A DNA stretch of 64,000 bases from Parasponia andersonii (GCA_002914805.1 JXTB01000601.1:74588-138587); one strand, 5' to 3'; counted from the first letter of the stretch, positions 1 to 11,029 are shown. The notes: generated by a model from the sequence alone, not told the origin. Made by a program: numbers and translations.

Positions 1-898
1 AAGGGCTTAAAATGTGAGTTTAAGAAATTGTACGCAACGCCCACACGTTCATCCAGTTGTGCTTAAGACTTGGATTGGAAGATCGTGGTTTAGAAGACAG
101 TAAAGCTAAGATCCGCTGATAGGTTCCAAGAAGTATTAAATCTATTCTCTTTGTTTATTTCTATTTATTATGAATTAATATTATGCACTCATATAGTTAA
201 TTGTTTTGAAAAAAAAAATTTATTATTCCTGGGCTAATTTTTCGTTGTGAAAATCGTTTTAAATCCAACAAGAAGTTCAAGTGGAAGGCTTTTGCACAAA
301 CACATTGGCAAGTGGCTTGTTCTGACGAATTCATCGGAGCATCAAAAGATTCGAAACTAGTACAATCTAGAAGAGATTAATATTTAGATTTTGTTAAAGT
401 CCATTTGTGTTTGTAATCATGTTGAGTTAGTGAATTTCCTTATAGCTGGATTAAGTCCCATGAATGTAAGCTTAGCTGAACCAAATAAAAGTACTAAATG
501 TTATTTACTTGTTTTCTTAGTTTAATTAAATCCTTATTTGGTTTAATCAAATCCTAATTTGGCTGGTAATGATCATCTTTTAGTATCTGTTAGTCTACTG
601 CTTGCCGGCCTAGAATATTGGCGTTTTTCTTATGAGAAACTACAGTTACAGTAATGTATTTATCAGAAAGAATTGTAGCATGGTATAATCTAGCGGAGGA
701 CAAGATTATACCCAATGAGATAACAAGAGCAGTTATCTAGCGGAGGTTTGCAAACAATTTTAGGGGATATTTTGTTTTGCAAACAATTCAATATTGTTAG
801 TTAGTATGCAAATTGAAATGAATGAAGTGTGGGGATTTGATGCAACTCGAATTGTAACATTTTGGCCTGGCTCAATCGGTGGTCTGTTAGTATCCTCA
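1..898. other. Unassigned flank upstream of the gypsy element
   Basis: No gene is supported here. The stretch is moderately AT-rich. It contains a duplicated short motif (TCTAGCGGAGG near 689 and again near 734) and a 9-bp stem (GGTATAATC at 682-690 against GATTATACC at 704-712). A 25-bp segment at 699-723 recurs inverted at 7019-7043, on the other side of the gypsy element. It may be part of an older transposable element into which the gypsy copy inserted, but I cannot name the family. A 55-codon open stretch ending near 380 has no start or splice context that supports a gene. Confidence 0.4.
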
Positions 899-1547
899 TT
901 TTATGCCCCGCTCATTTGGCTCCCAAAAATTCAAATGTTGTTACTCATGGCTTTAAGATCCTCTATATATACTGTTCACCCAAGAGGATGGAAGAAGACC
1001 CTAGAACATGGTGGACGCTCCTAGAATGTTCAAGAGAGGTCTTGGCCATATTAGAAGACTCTAGTTAGCGCTACTGAGTCTTAGAAGGTTCTAGATAAGG
1101 CCAAATGGTACTAGATGGGCTGAACGGTCCTAGAAGCTCCTAGAATGACTTAGAAGAGCTAAGATGGTGAGTGAATCACTTAGAAGGATCTAGACCATAT
1201 TTGTTCTAGAATTGTAAATATCTTTGTAGATATTATAACTTTAGTTGAGAATAATCTAGACTCTTTGTAAGATCATGCCATTTGGCACGATCCTAACCCT
1301 TGGTTGGTTTAGGCTTTGCCTATATAAAGGACCCATTGGGTTCATTTAGATACAAGTCCTATTTGTGAGAGTTCTAAGCATTCTAAGAGTAATACAAAGT
1401 TTTCATTCACTTAAACTCTCTCATCCTTACTACTTTGTTTCAAAAGCATACTCTAAGTCCATTTCTCGAGTATTAGTAGGCTGACTTAGTGCGACAGACT
1501 GTACTAAATGCCGCACGATTATCTAGTTTAAGGCTAGGATTGTGACA
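899..1547 (+). repeat. 5' LTR of the chromovirus
   Basis: The 649-bp repeat aligns end to end with 6265-6918. It ends ...TGTGACA immediately before the primer-binding site. The 3' copy begins TGTTACGCCCCG, whereas this copy begins TTTTATGCCCCG, so the canonical TG is mutated here. It carries the element's promoter, with a TATA box at 1321-1328. Confidence 0.93.
1321..1328 (+). promoter_or_regulatory. LTR TATA box
   Basis: TATATAAA followed by GGACCC lies about 220 bp before the LTR end. It is conserved in the 3' LTR at 6693-6700. Its position fits the U3/R promoter of an LTR retrotransposon. Confidence 0.7.
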
Positions 1548-1550
1548 ACG

Positions 1551-1562
1551 TGGTATCAGAGC
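1551..1562 (+). other. Primer-binding site (tRNA-iMet)
   Basis: TGGTATCAGAGC starts three bases after the LTR's terminal CA. It is the usual plant retrotransposon sequence complementary to the 3' end of initiator methionine tRNA, which primes minus-strand DNA synthesis. Confidence 0.9.
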
Positions 1563-1601
1563 TTTGGTTGCTCATTGTATCTTGGTAGTTTCATTGTCTA
1601 A

Positions 1602-2760
1602 ATGAAGACTATGGCTGCAACTCCTGACCCCGTCGAAGTTGGTACTTCTGAACGTGGGTGTGATGAAGGGAAGAAGGGTGCTACTCACGGCAAGTCGAGG
1701 GATGTGGTAACTAGGTTAGATGCTAGAGTGTCTCGACTGGAGTCCAACTTGGGCACGTTGGGCGAGCGTATAGACGATCTAGATCGCCGTTACGACGGTT
1801 TGGAGACCGAGGATGTGGAGATCCACAGCGGCATCAAAGATGCGCTTGGTGGCCTAGAGGCCGACTTAAGGCACGAGAACGAGTCCCTTCATTCGGAGAT
1901 TGCCAAGGTATGAGATCTCTTCCAAAGAGAACTCAGTAATGTTTTACTTAGAGTAGATGAGATAGGTGGTGATCTTGCTTTATGCAAGCGAGCGGTAGCC
2001 ACGGGGGTGACCACCACAACAACCATTGAGGCAAGGAAAGTTGAGGTACCTAAACCAAAGACCGTCAATGGTACTCGCAATGTTAGAGAAGTTGAGAACT
2101 TCCTATGGGGACTCGAACAATACTTTGAGGTGACGGACGATGCCGGTAAAATTCGTAATGCTGCCTTGTATCTAACCGATACCGCCATGCTATGGTAGAG
2201 GCAGAAACATGGGGAGATGCAACGAGGGGTGTGTACTATAGCCACCTTTAATGACTTCAAAAGAGAGCTAAAAAGGTAATTCTTCCCCGAGAATGCTGAA
2301 GAGGAGGCGAGAGGCCATCTTCACCGCCTCAAATAATCTGGTAGTGTTAGAGACTACATGAAAGAGTTTACCACACTCTTGCTCGAAGTCCCTGACACTT
2401 CAGATAAAGATGCCCTATTCTTGTTCATGGATGGTCTTCAGAACTGGGCCAAGTTAGAGCTCAAGCACTGTGGCGTCCAGGACTTGACCGATGCTATTGC
2501 AGTAACTGAGAGCCTTGTTGATTACGCTATCAGCAAGGACCTTTCTAAGGCCAAAGACAAGAAAGGTGGTGGAGCAAAGAGTGGGGGAGAGCAAACCAAA
2601 GGAGGAAAATGAAACAAAGATAGTTCCTCCTACAGGCACAAAGAGAAGAGCAAAGAGAAGGAAGACTGTGACTTCTCTAAGCCAAGAGTCAAGTACTTTC
2701 TTTGTGATGGGCCACATTGGGTACGCGAGTGTCCTAAGAAGAAAGCTCTCAATGCCTTAA
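1602..2760 (+). pseudogene. gag of the chromovirus, broken by stops
   Basis: Gag forms the particle that packages element RNA. Reading starts at ATG 1602 and stays in one frame. The N-terminal part (1602-1910) is charged and looks coiled-coil (RLDARVSRLESNLGTLGERI). The capsid-like part contains VENFLWGLEQYFEV near 2089-2130, typical of plant chromoviral gag. A zinc knuckle lies at 2694-2732, but its first cysteine is replaced by tyrosine (YFLCDGPHWVREC), so metal binding is probably lost. In-frame stops are at 1911 (TGA), 2196 (TAG), 2277 (TAA), 2334 (TAA) and 2610 (TGA). Each is explained by a C-to-T change on one strand. Gag and pol share a frame, as in chromoviruses with a single polyprotein. 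Confidence 0.88.
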
Positions 2761-2822
2761 TTGCCTCTGAGCCAAGCCAAAAAAGAGGCGATAGAGAGGA
2801 CGGTGGTGCACATGTTGGTTCC

Positions 2823-5800
2823 TTGCAACTCCTAAATGCTTTGCGATCGGCTCCTAAGTCACAAGCTAAGGGCCTACTTTTTGTGGATGCAACAATTAAT
2901 GGCAAAGCCACTAAAGCCTTAGTTGACACGGGTGCATCCCACAACTTCGTCTCTGTTGAGGAAGCTAGGCGGTTGGGCTTAAGGGTGTCCAATGGAGAGG
3001 GCTCTCTCAAGGCAGTGAACTCAGCAGCACGCCCCATCCATGGGGTTACTCATAATGTTATGGCTAGCCTAGGTGCATGGGCTGGCCAAGTTAACTTATC
3101 GGTAGTGTCAATGGATGATTTCGCGGTAGTGCTTAGTTTGGAATTCCTTGATGTAATGCGGGCATTCCCTATTCCCTTTGCCAACTCTATGTGCATCATG
3201 GATGGTGAAAAGGCTTGCGTGGTACCAACGGAGCGGTCCACAAAAGCGGGAAACAATATACTCTCTGCACTCCAATTCAATAAGGGCTTGAGAAGGGAGG
3301 AGGAGAGTTACTTAGCCATCCTAAAGGAGCACGATGATGAAGTATTGGAACCTCAAGGTAACCTGTCCATAGAGGTACAAACTGTCTTGGATGAATTCTA
3401 AGATGTGATGCCTGATGCCCTACCCAAGAAACTTCCACCTAGGAGGGAGGTGGATCATGTAATCGAGCTTGAGCCAGGCATGAATCCACCTGCGATGAGT
3501 CCCTATCGAATGGCCCCTCTGAAGTTATCAGAACTCCGGAAATAGCTAAAGGAGCTGCTTGATGCAGGTTTCATCAGGCCCTGCAAAGCTCCCTTCGGTG
3601 CCCCGGTGTTGTTTCAGAAAAAGAAAGATGGCTCACTAAGAATGTGCATTGATTACCGGGCTCTTAACAAGGTAACGGTGAAGAATAAGTACCCCATTCC
3701 GCTTATTGCCGACTTGTTCGATCAACTTGGGATCGCTAGATACTTCTCAAAGTTTGATCTATACTTAGGGTACTACCAAGTGTGCATAGCAGAGGGGGAT
3801 GAGCCCAAGACCACATTCGTGACAAGGTATGGTGCTTATGAGTTCTTAGTCATGTCTTTTGGTCTTATCAATGCACCTGCTACCTTTTGCACCCTCATGA
3901 ACAAGCTATTCTATCCCTATCTCGATCAGTTCGTGGTAGTCTATCTTGATGATATAGTCATCTATAGCAAGACCATGGAAGAATACCTAGAGCATTTGAG
4001 GAAGGTGTTCGAGGTCTTGAGGGAAAACTAGTATTCGAGGTCTTGAGGGAAAACTAACTATTCATTAAGAAGGAGAAGTACTCATTTGCCCAAGAAGAAG
4101 TGATGTTCCTAGGGCATAAGATAAGGGATGAGAAACTTATGATGGATGAAGCCAAGGTGCAAGCTATCCAAGAGTGGGAACCTCCTACTAAGGTGCCAGA
4201 GTTATGATCCTTCATCGGACTTGTGAACTATTATAGGCGGTTCATCAAGTCCTACTCAGCAAAAGCAGTGTCACTTACTAACCTGCTCAAGAAGAATAAG
4301 TCTTGGGAATGGATACTTGAGTATCAAGTTTCATTCGAAGACTTGAAGAAAGCGGTAAGCGAAGAACCTGTTCTCAGCTTACCCGATCACTCAAAGGCAT
4401 ATGAGCTTCATACAGATGCCTCTGACTTTGCTATTGACGGAGTACTAATGCAAGAAGGGCATCCGATTGCTTATGAAAACCGCAAGCTCAATGACACTGA
4501 GAGACGCTACACGATGCAAGAAAAAGATCTGACTGCAGTCATCCATTACCTAAGGGTGTGGCGACACTACTTGTTTGGTACTCACTTCACGATCATGACT
4601 GACAACATAGCCACAAGCTACTTTCAAACTCAGAAAAAGTTGAGTCCCAAGCAAGCACGGTGGCAAGACTTCTTGGCAGAATTCGACTACAGGCTTGAAT
4701 ACAAGCCTGGTAAGGCCAATGTGGTGGCGGATACCCTAAACAGAAAGGCGGAGTTGGCTGCCTTAAGCAGGCCCGATAGTACCTTGATAGAGAAAATCAA
4801 GAAAGGATTGGAACATGACGTTCTTGCAAAGAGCCTACTGCCCTTAGTAACGGAAGGAAAGACGAGACGTTTTTGGCTCGACAACGAACTTCTCTACGCC
4901 AAAGGCAATCGACTCTATATGCCCAAGTGGGAGAACTTAGGAAAAGAGCTTATTAAGGAGTGCCATGATTCCTTGTGTGCTGGTCATCCAGGTCAGAAAT
5001 GGACTCTTGCTCTTATCAAATTTATCTACTATTGGCCTCAACTGAGGGATGATGTCGAGGCCTATGTACGCACTTGTCTTGTGTGCCAATGAGACAAAGT
5101 AGGACAACGATCACCGGGCGGATTGTTGGAACCTTTCCTCATTCCTGAGAAGCCGTGGGAGAGTGGTTCCATAGATTTTATCACTAGCTTGCCTAAGTCA
5201 GAGGGCTTTGGCAGCATTATAGTGGTGGTTGATCGTTTCAGCAAATATGCCACCTTTATACCTGCTTCACCCGATTGTCCCACCGATGAGACTATGCTAC
5301 TCTTTATGAAGCATGTTGTGATACTTTGGGGAGTCCCATCAAACATTATAAGTGATCGTGATCCCCGATTCACTGGAAGGTTTTGGACAGAATTATTCAA
5401 GTTGATGGGTTCAGACTTGAACTTTTCTACTAACTTTCACCCCCAAAGTGATGGTCAGACGGAAAGGGTGAATGCATTGCTGGAGCTATACTTGAGGCAC
5501 TTTGTTAGTGCCAATCAAAAAGATTGGGCAAAATTATTTGATGTAGCCCAATTCTCCTTTAACCTCCAGAGGAGCGAGTCTACGGGTAAGAGTCCCTTCG
5601 AGATAGTCATAGGTCAACAACCTATGACCCCACATGCCTTAGCAACAAGTTACAGTGGGAAGAGTCCTGCAGCATTCAAGTTTACTAAGGCATGGCATGA
5701 ACAAGCGGATTTGGCTAGAGCCTACTTGAACAAATCTTCTAAAAGAATGAAGAAGTGGGCCGACAAAAAGAGGAGGCACGTTGAGTATCAAGAAGGGGAT

Positions 5801-6253
5801 TTAGTCATTGTCAAGTTATTGCCCCAACAATTCAAAACCTTAAGGAAGGTGCATAAACGATTGATGTGCAAATACGAAGGTCCATTTCCGGTACTCAAAT
5901 GTATAGGTAAGGTCTCCTATAAGCTTCAACTCCCTGTCAAGTTAAAGATTTTCCTTGTTTTCTATGCTAGCATGCTAAAACCCTGTCATAGAGATGAGGA
6001 AGATCTTTCAAGAGGCGAATCCAAAAGGGCTCCTACTGCGGTAGTAACCTCTTTTGATAAAGAAGTAGAGTGCATCTTGGCCGATCGCTTGATCCGTCGA
6101 CGTGGTGTTCCTAATTATCGAAAATACTTAGTGAAATTGAAGAATTTTCCTGAGGCCGAAGCTAGTTGGGAGCATGAAGATGCCTTGTGGCAATTCAAAA
6201 ATCATATCGAGCGATTCAAAGTCGATGGCGTGATGGGAATGTCGCGAACTTGA
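2823..6253 (+). pseudogene. pol: protease, RT, RNase H, integrase, chromodomain
   Basis: The protease active site DTGA is at 2925-2936. Reverse transcriptase spans about 3420-4200, with [11 protein letters not shown] near 3642 and the catalytic YLDD at 3942-3953. RNase H follows (LHTDAS near 4406; DTLNRK near 4730). Integrase has its zinc-binding end at about 4960-5090 (HX..H, CLVCQ), the first core Asp at 5174 (SIDFI), the second in SDRDPRF near 5350, and the Glu in DGQTERVN near 5450. A GPF/Y-like module (YEGPFPVL) is near 5873, and the chromodomain is at about 6066-6225 (ILADRLIRRRG to WEHEDALWQF). Stops lie at 3399, 3543, 4055, 4205 and 5090. The frame changes at a 26-bp tandem duplication (4005-4056). 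Chromodomains of this family direct insertion toward heterochromatin. Confidence 0.93.
4005..4056 (+). repeat. 26-bp tandem duplication inside RT
   Basis: Positions 4005-4030 and 4031-4056 are the same 26-base segment with one difference. Twenty-six is not a multiple of three. The reading frame before the repeat (positions divisible by three) shifts to exactly the frame used by the downstream RT/RNase H/integrase (remainder two), so this duplication alone accounts for the frameshift. Both copies carry the TA that forms a stop codon, so that stop probably predates the duplication. Confidence 0.92.
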
Positions 6254-6264
6254 GTAGGAGAGAA
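6251..6264 (+). other. Polypurine tract of the chromovirus
   Basis: The purine-rich run TGAGTAGGAGAGAA lies directly before the TG that opens the 3' LTR. This is the expected place for the plus-strand primer. It is interrupted by two Ts. Confidence 0.7.
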
Positions 6265-6918
6265 TGTTACGCCCCGCTCATTTGGCTCCCAAAAATCTAA
6301 ATGTTATTGCTCATGGCTCTAAGATCCTCTATATATACTGCTCACCCAAGAGGATGGAGGAAGACCCTAGAACATGGTGGACACTCCTAGAATATTCAAG
6401 AGAGGTCTTGGCCATGCTAGAAGACTATAGTTGACGCTGCTGAGTCCTAGAAAGTTCTAGACAAGGCCAGATGGTGCTAGATGGGTTGGACGGTCCTAGA
6501 AGCTCCTAGAATGACTTAGAAGAGCTAACATGGTGGGTGAACCACTTAGAAGGATCTAGACCATATTTGTTCTAGAATTCTCTATGTAAATATCTTTGTA
6601 GATATTATAACTTTAGTTGAGAATAATCTAGACCCTTTGTAAGATCATGCCATTTGGCACAATTCTAACCCTTGGTTGGTTTAGGCTTTGCCTATATAAA
6701 GGACCCCTTGGGTTCATTTAGATATAAGTTCCATTTATGAGAGTTCTAAGCATTCTAAGAGTAATACAAACTTTCATTCACTCAAACTCTTTTATCCTTT
6801 GCCACTTTGTCTTAAAACTTACTCTAAGTCCCTTTCTTAAGTGTTAGTAGGTTGGTTTAATGCAACAGACTGTACTAAATACTGCACGATTGTCTAGTTT
6901 AAGACTAGGATCGTGACA
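6265..6918 (+). repeat. 3' LTR of the chromovirus
   Basis: The 654-bp repeat begins TGTTACGCCCCG and ends GATCGTGACA, so it has the canonical TG...CA termini. It matches the 5' LTR throughout. The five bases after it (CTAAG) do not match the five before the 5' LTR (CCTCA). Confidence 0.93.
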
Positions 6919-9215
6919 CTAAGCTCAGTTATCAACCCCCTTCCAACTAGGTCAGAGTGTTATACTAAGCCCATTTTGTCCTCGATAGAGTTGTCCACCG
7001 TATGGTCCATAAGAGTATTTATCTCATTTGGTATAATCTTGTCTTAGGAGCTGGTCAGAACTAATTAAATTGAGGCATTTTATTGTGAAAATAAATTTTC
7101 TTTACAATTATATTATTTCATGTTTGAATTGGGTTATTTAGTATTAATGTTCTACAACAAGAAAGGAAACTAGGAAAACTATTTTCATTTCCACTAAATA
7201 ATTCTCTAAATCATTATCTATTACAACACAAATTTACGACATTGTCTTACTAAATAATTCTCTAAATAATTCTCCATTTTGAATCTTAATTCAATTCTGG
7301 TATCTATTACAACAAAAATTTACAACATTGTCTTACTCTCCATTTGTTTTGTTTCCATTTGTTTTTATTTTAAATAAGATTTAATAGATGTTTAATAAAT
7401 CAAGTACTAGAGTAATATCTATAGTAATTATTTTGATTTGAACTAATTACCAGTTTATATATAATCATTTGTAAATCCAAAATAACTATACATAATCAAT
7501 AATCAATGTAGTACAAAGTAAACAAACAAAGCTAAGCTCATCAAAAATAAAAGATAAAAAATAAACAAAGCTAAGCTTTGTCCCAAGATCAAGACTATTG
7601 GATATGATGGCAAAAAATAAAATTTACGAAACAAGTTGGAAGTGTTAGAGCAACAAACTAGATCAAAGACAGACTTTTATTTGGATCATGTTTCAATGAG
7701 AGAAAATCGTCATCCTAAACAGGGTAACTTTCAGACCCTAAGTCGAATCCACTATTGCCAAGAATAATTACACAACCCATTTCCTCATGTTACACAGAGA
7801 ACTAATCTATAACCCAAGCTTTTCCCAGTAGTTCTCTGGAGCTCTCCCACATAGAAGCAATAACACAAGCTTTTTGCAGTAGCAGTTTCTCGTAATAGAA
7901 GTTCACCCACCAGCAGGTCTATCTAAACTAGAGAAGAATACTTACTTCATTAGCAAATTATAAGTACATGAGCGCCTTTTTTATATACAAGCAATAGCAC
8001 CTAATAAGAAAGCCAATACAATATCGCTGGCTTCTCCCAATTTGATTCGTTCCTCATGAGGGGGGTTGCAGTCCTAAAACGGAGTAACTTGCAGTGTCTA
8101 AACAGTTAGGTCATTAGGTCATTGTATTAATTAAATATAATATTGTGTTTAATTATATTTTTGTATTATATTATTTAATACGATATCAAAATTTAATACA
8201 ATATAGAGAATATTATTTAATACAGAAAAAGAAATCTATTATATTATATTGTATTATATAATTTTAATTTTAATGTAGTATTATATAATACTCACTTTTG
8301 TTCATTTTTTTATCACTCTCTCCCAACACTTTATTCTTTTTAAAAATAATATTTTTAAATAAATTTTTAAAATTGATATTTTTCTAATTTTATATCTAAA
8401 AAGTGGTTTTTTCGTAAATAAATTTTTTTGAAACTCGTAATTTTACAAGTGATATTTTCGTAAATATTTTTTGACAATAGTATTAATCTAAGTTAATTTT
8501 GAAAAATATAAATAAATTTTTAAAAATAATATTTTTCAAAATTAATTTTTTAATATAACATCTTAATACAAATGTAAAACTAAATATAGTATTATAATAA
8601 AATAATACAATATAATACGACGCACTAAACAACTTTATATTACAATATAGACCAAATTAGCATGCACAATAACATAAGAACTATATTACTTTTTCCCAAA
8701 TGATAGTTTATACGTATATTTTGTCACTCAGACGGTGATCATGATTGCAATTCTCATCAAAATTAAACTGGACTGGTAGTTTGGTAGTCTAAGTCGACTG
8801 AAGTATGGAGATAGAGAGAGCTGTGACGGAAGCCTACTAATTGGCTAATATCGGATACAAAAAGAGTAATGAATGTTCAGTTCTGTTATTAATCTTTTCT
8901 TTCCTGCTCCTTAAGTAGCGGAATGCATTATATATTAATCGACATGTACCTGTACTTGTGTGAGACTTGACTTGGCTTGGACGATGTACTTTTAACAGTC
9001 TTTGTTGAATTCTACAACGTACGTACGTTGTCTAGACAATAGGATTAACTTTCATTTTCTTTTCGAATGGGCCTTAGTTCCCTGCAGATGATCTGGACTC
9101 TGGTTAAATACTGTATACATACATAGGGCCATATATTTCATCTTGTGCTCAATATTTGTACCCCTTACCCTACGAAAAAGGAGAAAACCCTATAATATAT
9201 ATATATATATATATA
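6919..9215. other. AT-rich spacer without recognisable genes
   Basis: No coding capacity is seen. The part at 8100-8650 is extremely AT-rich, with repeated ATAATACAATATAATA-like words, and is probably decayed transposon sequence. An inverted copy of the 25-bp motif from 699-723 lies at 7019-7043. The segment ends in a TA microsatellite (9192-9215). Confidence 0.5.
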
Positions 9216-9450
9216 GTTGCCAATCCAATAAATATTTATTTTTTTACTTATGAGTATGTATTTTTTTTAATCGTTGGATCACAATCTAATGACGATCCAA
9301 TGGCTATAATGAAGTGCATGAAAAGACGTGCATCATTAATGTTCTTTTTTTCTTACTTTTTACAATAAAAAAATATGGATGCTAAATTTTCATTGACCAA
9401 ATTGATACATGTGCATAAGTAAAAAAAAAAATACCTATTAGATTGGTACC
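9216..9450 (+). mobile_element. MITE copy 1, inserted in TA repeats
   Basis: An element of about 230 bp with terminal inverted repeats of roughly 33 bp. It opens CCAATCCAATAAATATT at 9220, and its right end, read on the other strand, is CCAATCTAATAGGTATT (from 9446 leftwards). Both arms continue into a T-run and ACTTATG. TA microsatellites abut both sides (9192-9215 and about 9453-9471). Diagnostic internal words are CGTTGGATCACAATCTAATG and GACGTGCATCATTAATG. At least two more copies lie downstream in inverted orientation. Confidence 0.75.
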
Positions 9451-9573
9451 CATATATATATATATATATACTTAGCTCGATCGCGAAGGTAAATGAACCC
9501 TTAATTTGTCGATAGAGATATCACAAATGCACACCAAAGACTAAATTTATCATATAGTGCCAAAATAATTTTA

Positions 9574-9962
9574 GGTTATGTTTGGCAGAGAGAAAAGAAA
9601 GTAGAAGAAAGAAAAAATTAAGAAAGAAAGAAAATGTGTAAGATAAAGAGAAAAGTGTCTTTACTTTATTATTGTTTAGTATATCAGAAAAAAAATATAT
9701 ATTTTAAAATAATTATTTTATCTTTTTATTAAAATTTTAAAAATAATATACAAAATTAATTTAATAAAATCACTTCAAAACATAAGTAAAATACTTTTTT
9801 TTCTCATTTTTTTATTTTTTTAAATAAATATTTGAGTGAATTTCATTTTTTTTTTCTTTTATTTTCTTTTCTCTTCTCCTTAACAATTATAATTTTTTTT
9901 CCTTCTAATTTTCTATAAAAATTTGTGTTTCCTCTGTCTTTTCTTTCCTACCAAATATATCC
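9574..9962. mobile_element. Tourist-like MITE
   Basis: The left end, GGTTATGTTTGGCAGAGAG, pairs with the right end read on the other strand, GGATATATTTGGTAGGAAAG. Both continue into AG-rich tracts. The GG(N)5-TTTGG start resembles PIF/Harbinger-derived Tourist MITEs. The interior is AT-rich and non-coding. No clean target duplication was found. Confidence 0.5.
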
Positions 9963-10257
9963 TCAATTCAAAGAACAGAAGAAAAACAATATATATATAT
10001 TGATCGACCGGACGCTAACGAAAATACGAGTACCCTGTCGACACTTCTTCTGTAGGAACAGATAGAGCTAAAGATAATGCCAAGACGAGACCGACGTTAA
10101 CTGACAAATGAATGACGAGACATGCGACTGACATTGTTATTATTTGAGCATCAAGTGGACAACGTCATCATGCTGAGGTCATCTTGTTTGAATTTCTTCA
10201 ATTATATTATCCCACTTGCAAACGGTCATAGTTTGGTCCCCCAATTTATAACCCACC
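9963..10257. other. Short non-coding spacer
   Basis: This lies between the Tourist-like MITE and the 67-bp duplication and has no coding capacity. It is less AT-rich than its surroundings and contains a short (AT) run near 9990-10000. I see no recognisable element. Confidence 0.4.
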
Positions 10258-10391
10258 CATTAATTTGACGACTGCATGAACCAAACTGAATTATTTGTGC
10301 CTCTTTACTGGATATATGTGTATACATTAATTTGACGACTCCATGAACCGAACTGAATTATCTGTGCCTCTTTACTGGATATATGTGTATA
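10258..10391 (+). repeat. 67-bp direct tandem duplication
   Basis: Two adjacent 67-bp units, 10258-10324 and 10325-10391, differ at about three positions. Each begins CATTAATTTGACGACT and ends ATATGTGTATA. The second unit directly abuts MITE copy 2. Confidence 0.9.
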
Positions 10392-10610
10392 AGGCACATT
10401 TTTTTTTTTTTCCTTATGTATAGAGATATCAATTTGATTAATAAAAATTTAGTATGTATATTTTTTTATTATAAAAAATAAGAAAAAAAATATTAATAAT
10501 GGACGTCTTTTCATGTACTTTATTATAATCATTAGATTACTATTAGATAATGATCCAACGATTAAAAAAAATATTTACGCATAAGTAAAAATAAATACCT
10601 ATTGGCAATC
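10392..10610 (-). mobile_element. MITE copy 2, inverted
   Basis: This is the reverse complement of the 9216-9450 element. It shares the internal GACGTCTTTTCATGTAC, GATCCAACGATT and CGCATAAGTAAAAATAAATACC words, and ends ATTGGCAATC against the TA-rich run at 10611-10632. The left end is less well conserved (a T-run then CCTTATG). Confidence 0.7.
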
Positions 10611-10640
10611 ATATATATAATGTATATATATAGGTCACTG

Positions 10641-10842
10641 GTGCAATAAGTATTTTTTTTATTTATATATAATTATTCTTTTAGTCATTAGATTAATAAT
10701 TATTATAATTTAAGTAATTTAGAAATAAAATAATAAAATAAATATCTATTATTTAATATTTTTTTTCTAATTTTTATTATAAAAAGATGAATTTTAATTA
10801 GATATAGATATATATGGATAAGCAAAGAAAAGATACTTGTGC
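10641..10842. mobile_element. MITE copy 3, degenerate
   Basis: Starts GTGCAATAAGTATTTTTT just after TA repeats and ends AGATACTTGTGC just before TA-rich sequence. The ends are imperfect inverted repeats, and it shares the TTAGTCATTAGATTAAT core with copies 1 and 2. The interior is strongly AT-rich and decayed. Confidence 0.5.
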
Positions 10843-10905
10843 TTATATATACTCAACTATTTATATACTTATCTATTTATATATGATTGTATTTTTATTA
10901 CCTTC

Positions 10906-11024
10906 CAATAAGTATTTTTTTTTAGTCGTTGGATCATTAATTTAATGATTCTCATAATTTATAATTTAAAAAAATAATAATAAAATTATATATATTATTT
11001 AATATATATATAAATAGCACTAAT
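10906..11024. mobile_element. MITE copy 4, fragment
   Basis: The sequence CAATAAGTATTTTTTTTTAG then CGTTGGATCATTAATTTAATG reproduces the left third of the same MITE family. It trails off into TA-rich DNA with no convincing right end. Confidence 0.45.
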
Positions 11025-11029
11025 TCATT

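Larger units (their letters stand above)
899..6918 (+). mobile_element. Ty3/gypsy chromovirus, full length, inactive
   Basis: This is a complete LTR retrotransposon of about 6.0 kb. In order it has a 5' LTR, an initiator-Met tRNA primer site, gag with a degenerate zinc knuckle, then protease, reverse transcriptase, RNase H, integrase and a C-terminal chromodomain, a purine tract and a 3' LTR. Protease-RT-RH-IN order marks it as Ty3/gypsy, and the chromodomain after integrase marks it as a chromovirus. The size, about 650-bp LTRs and gag style suggest the Galadriel clade, which is tentative. At least nine in-frame stops and one frameshift make it non-autonomous. The LTRs differ at roughly 25-30 sites in the first 320 aligned bases by eye, mostly transitions, so it is not recent. 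I see no matching target-site duplication. Confidence 0.95.

Noticed and set aside
7741-7760. tRNA-like GTCGAATCC phrase
   Set aside because: No cloverleaf partner sequences around it. I found no convincing tRNA, rRNA or other structured RNA gene in the window.
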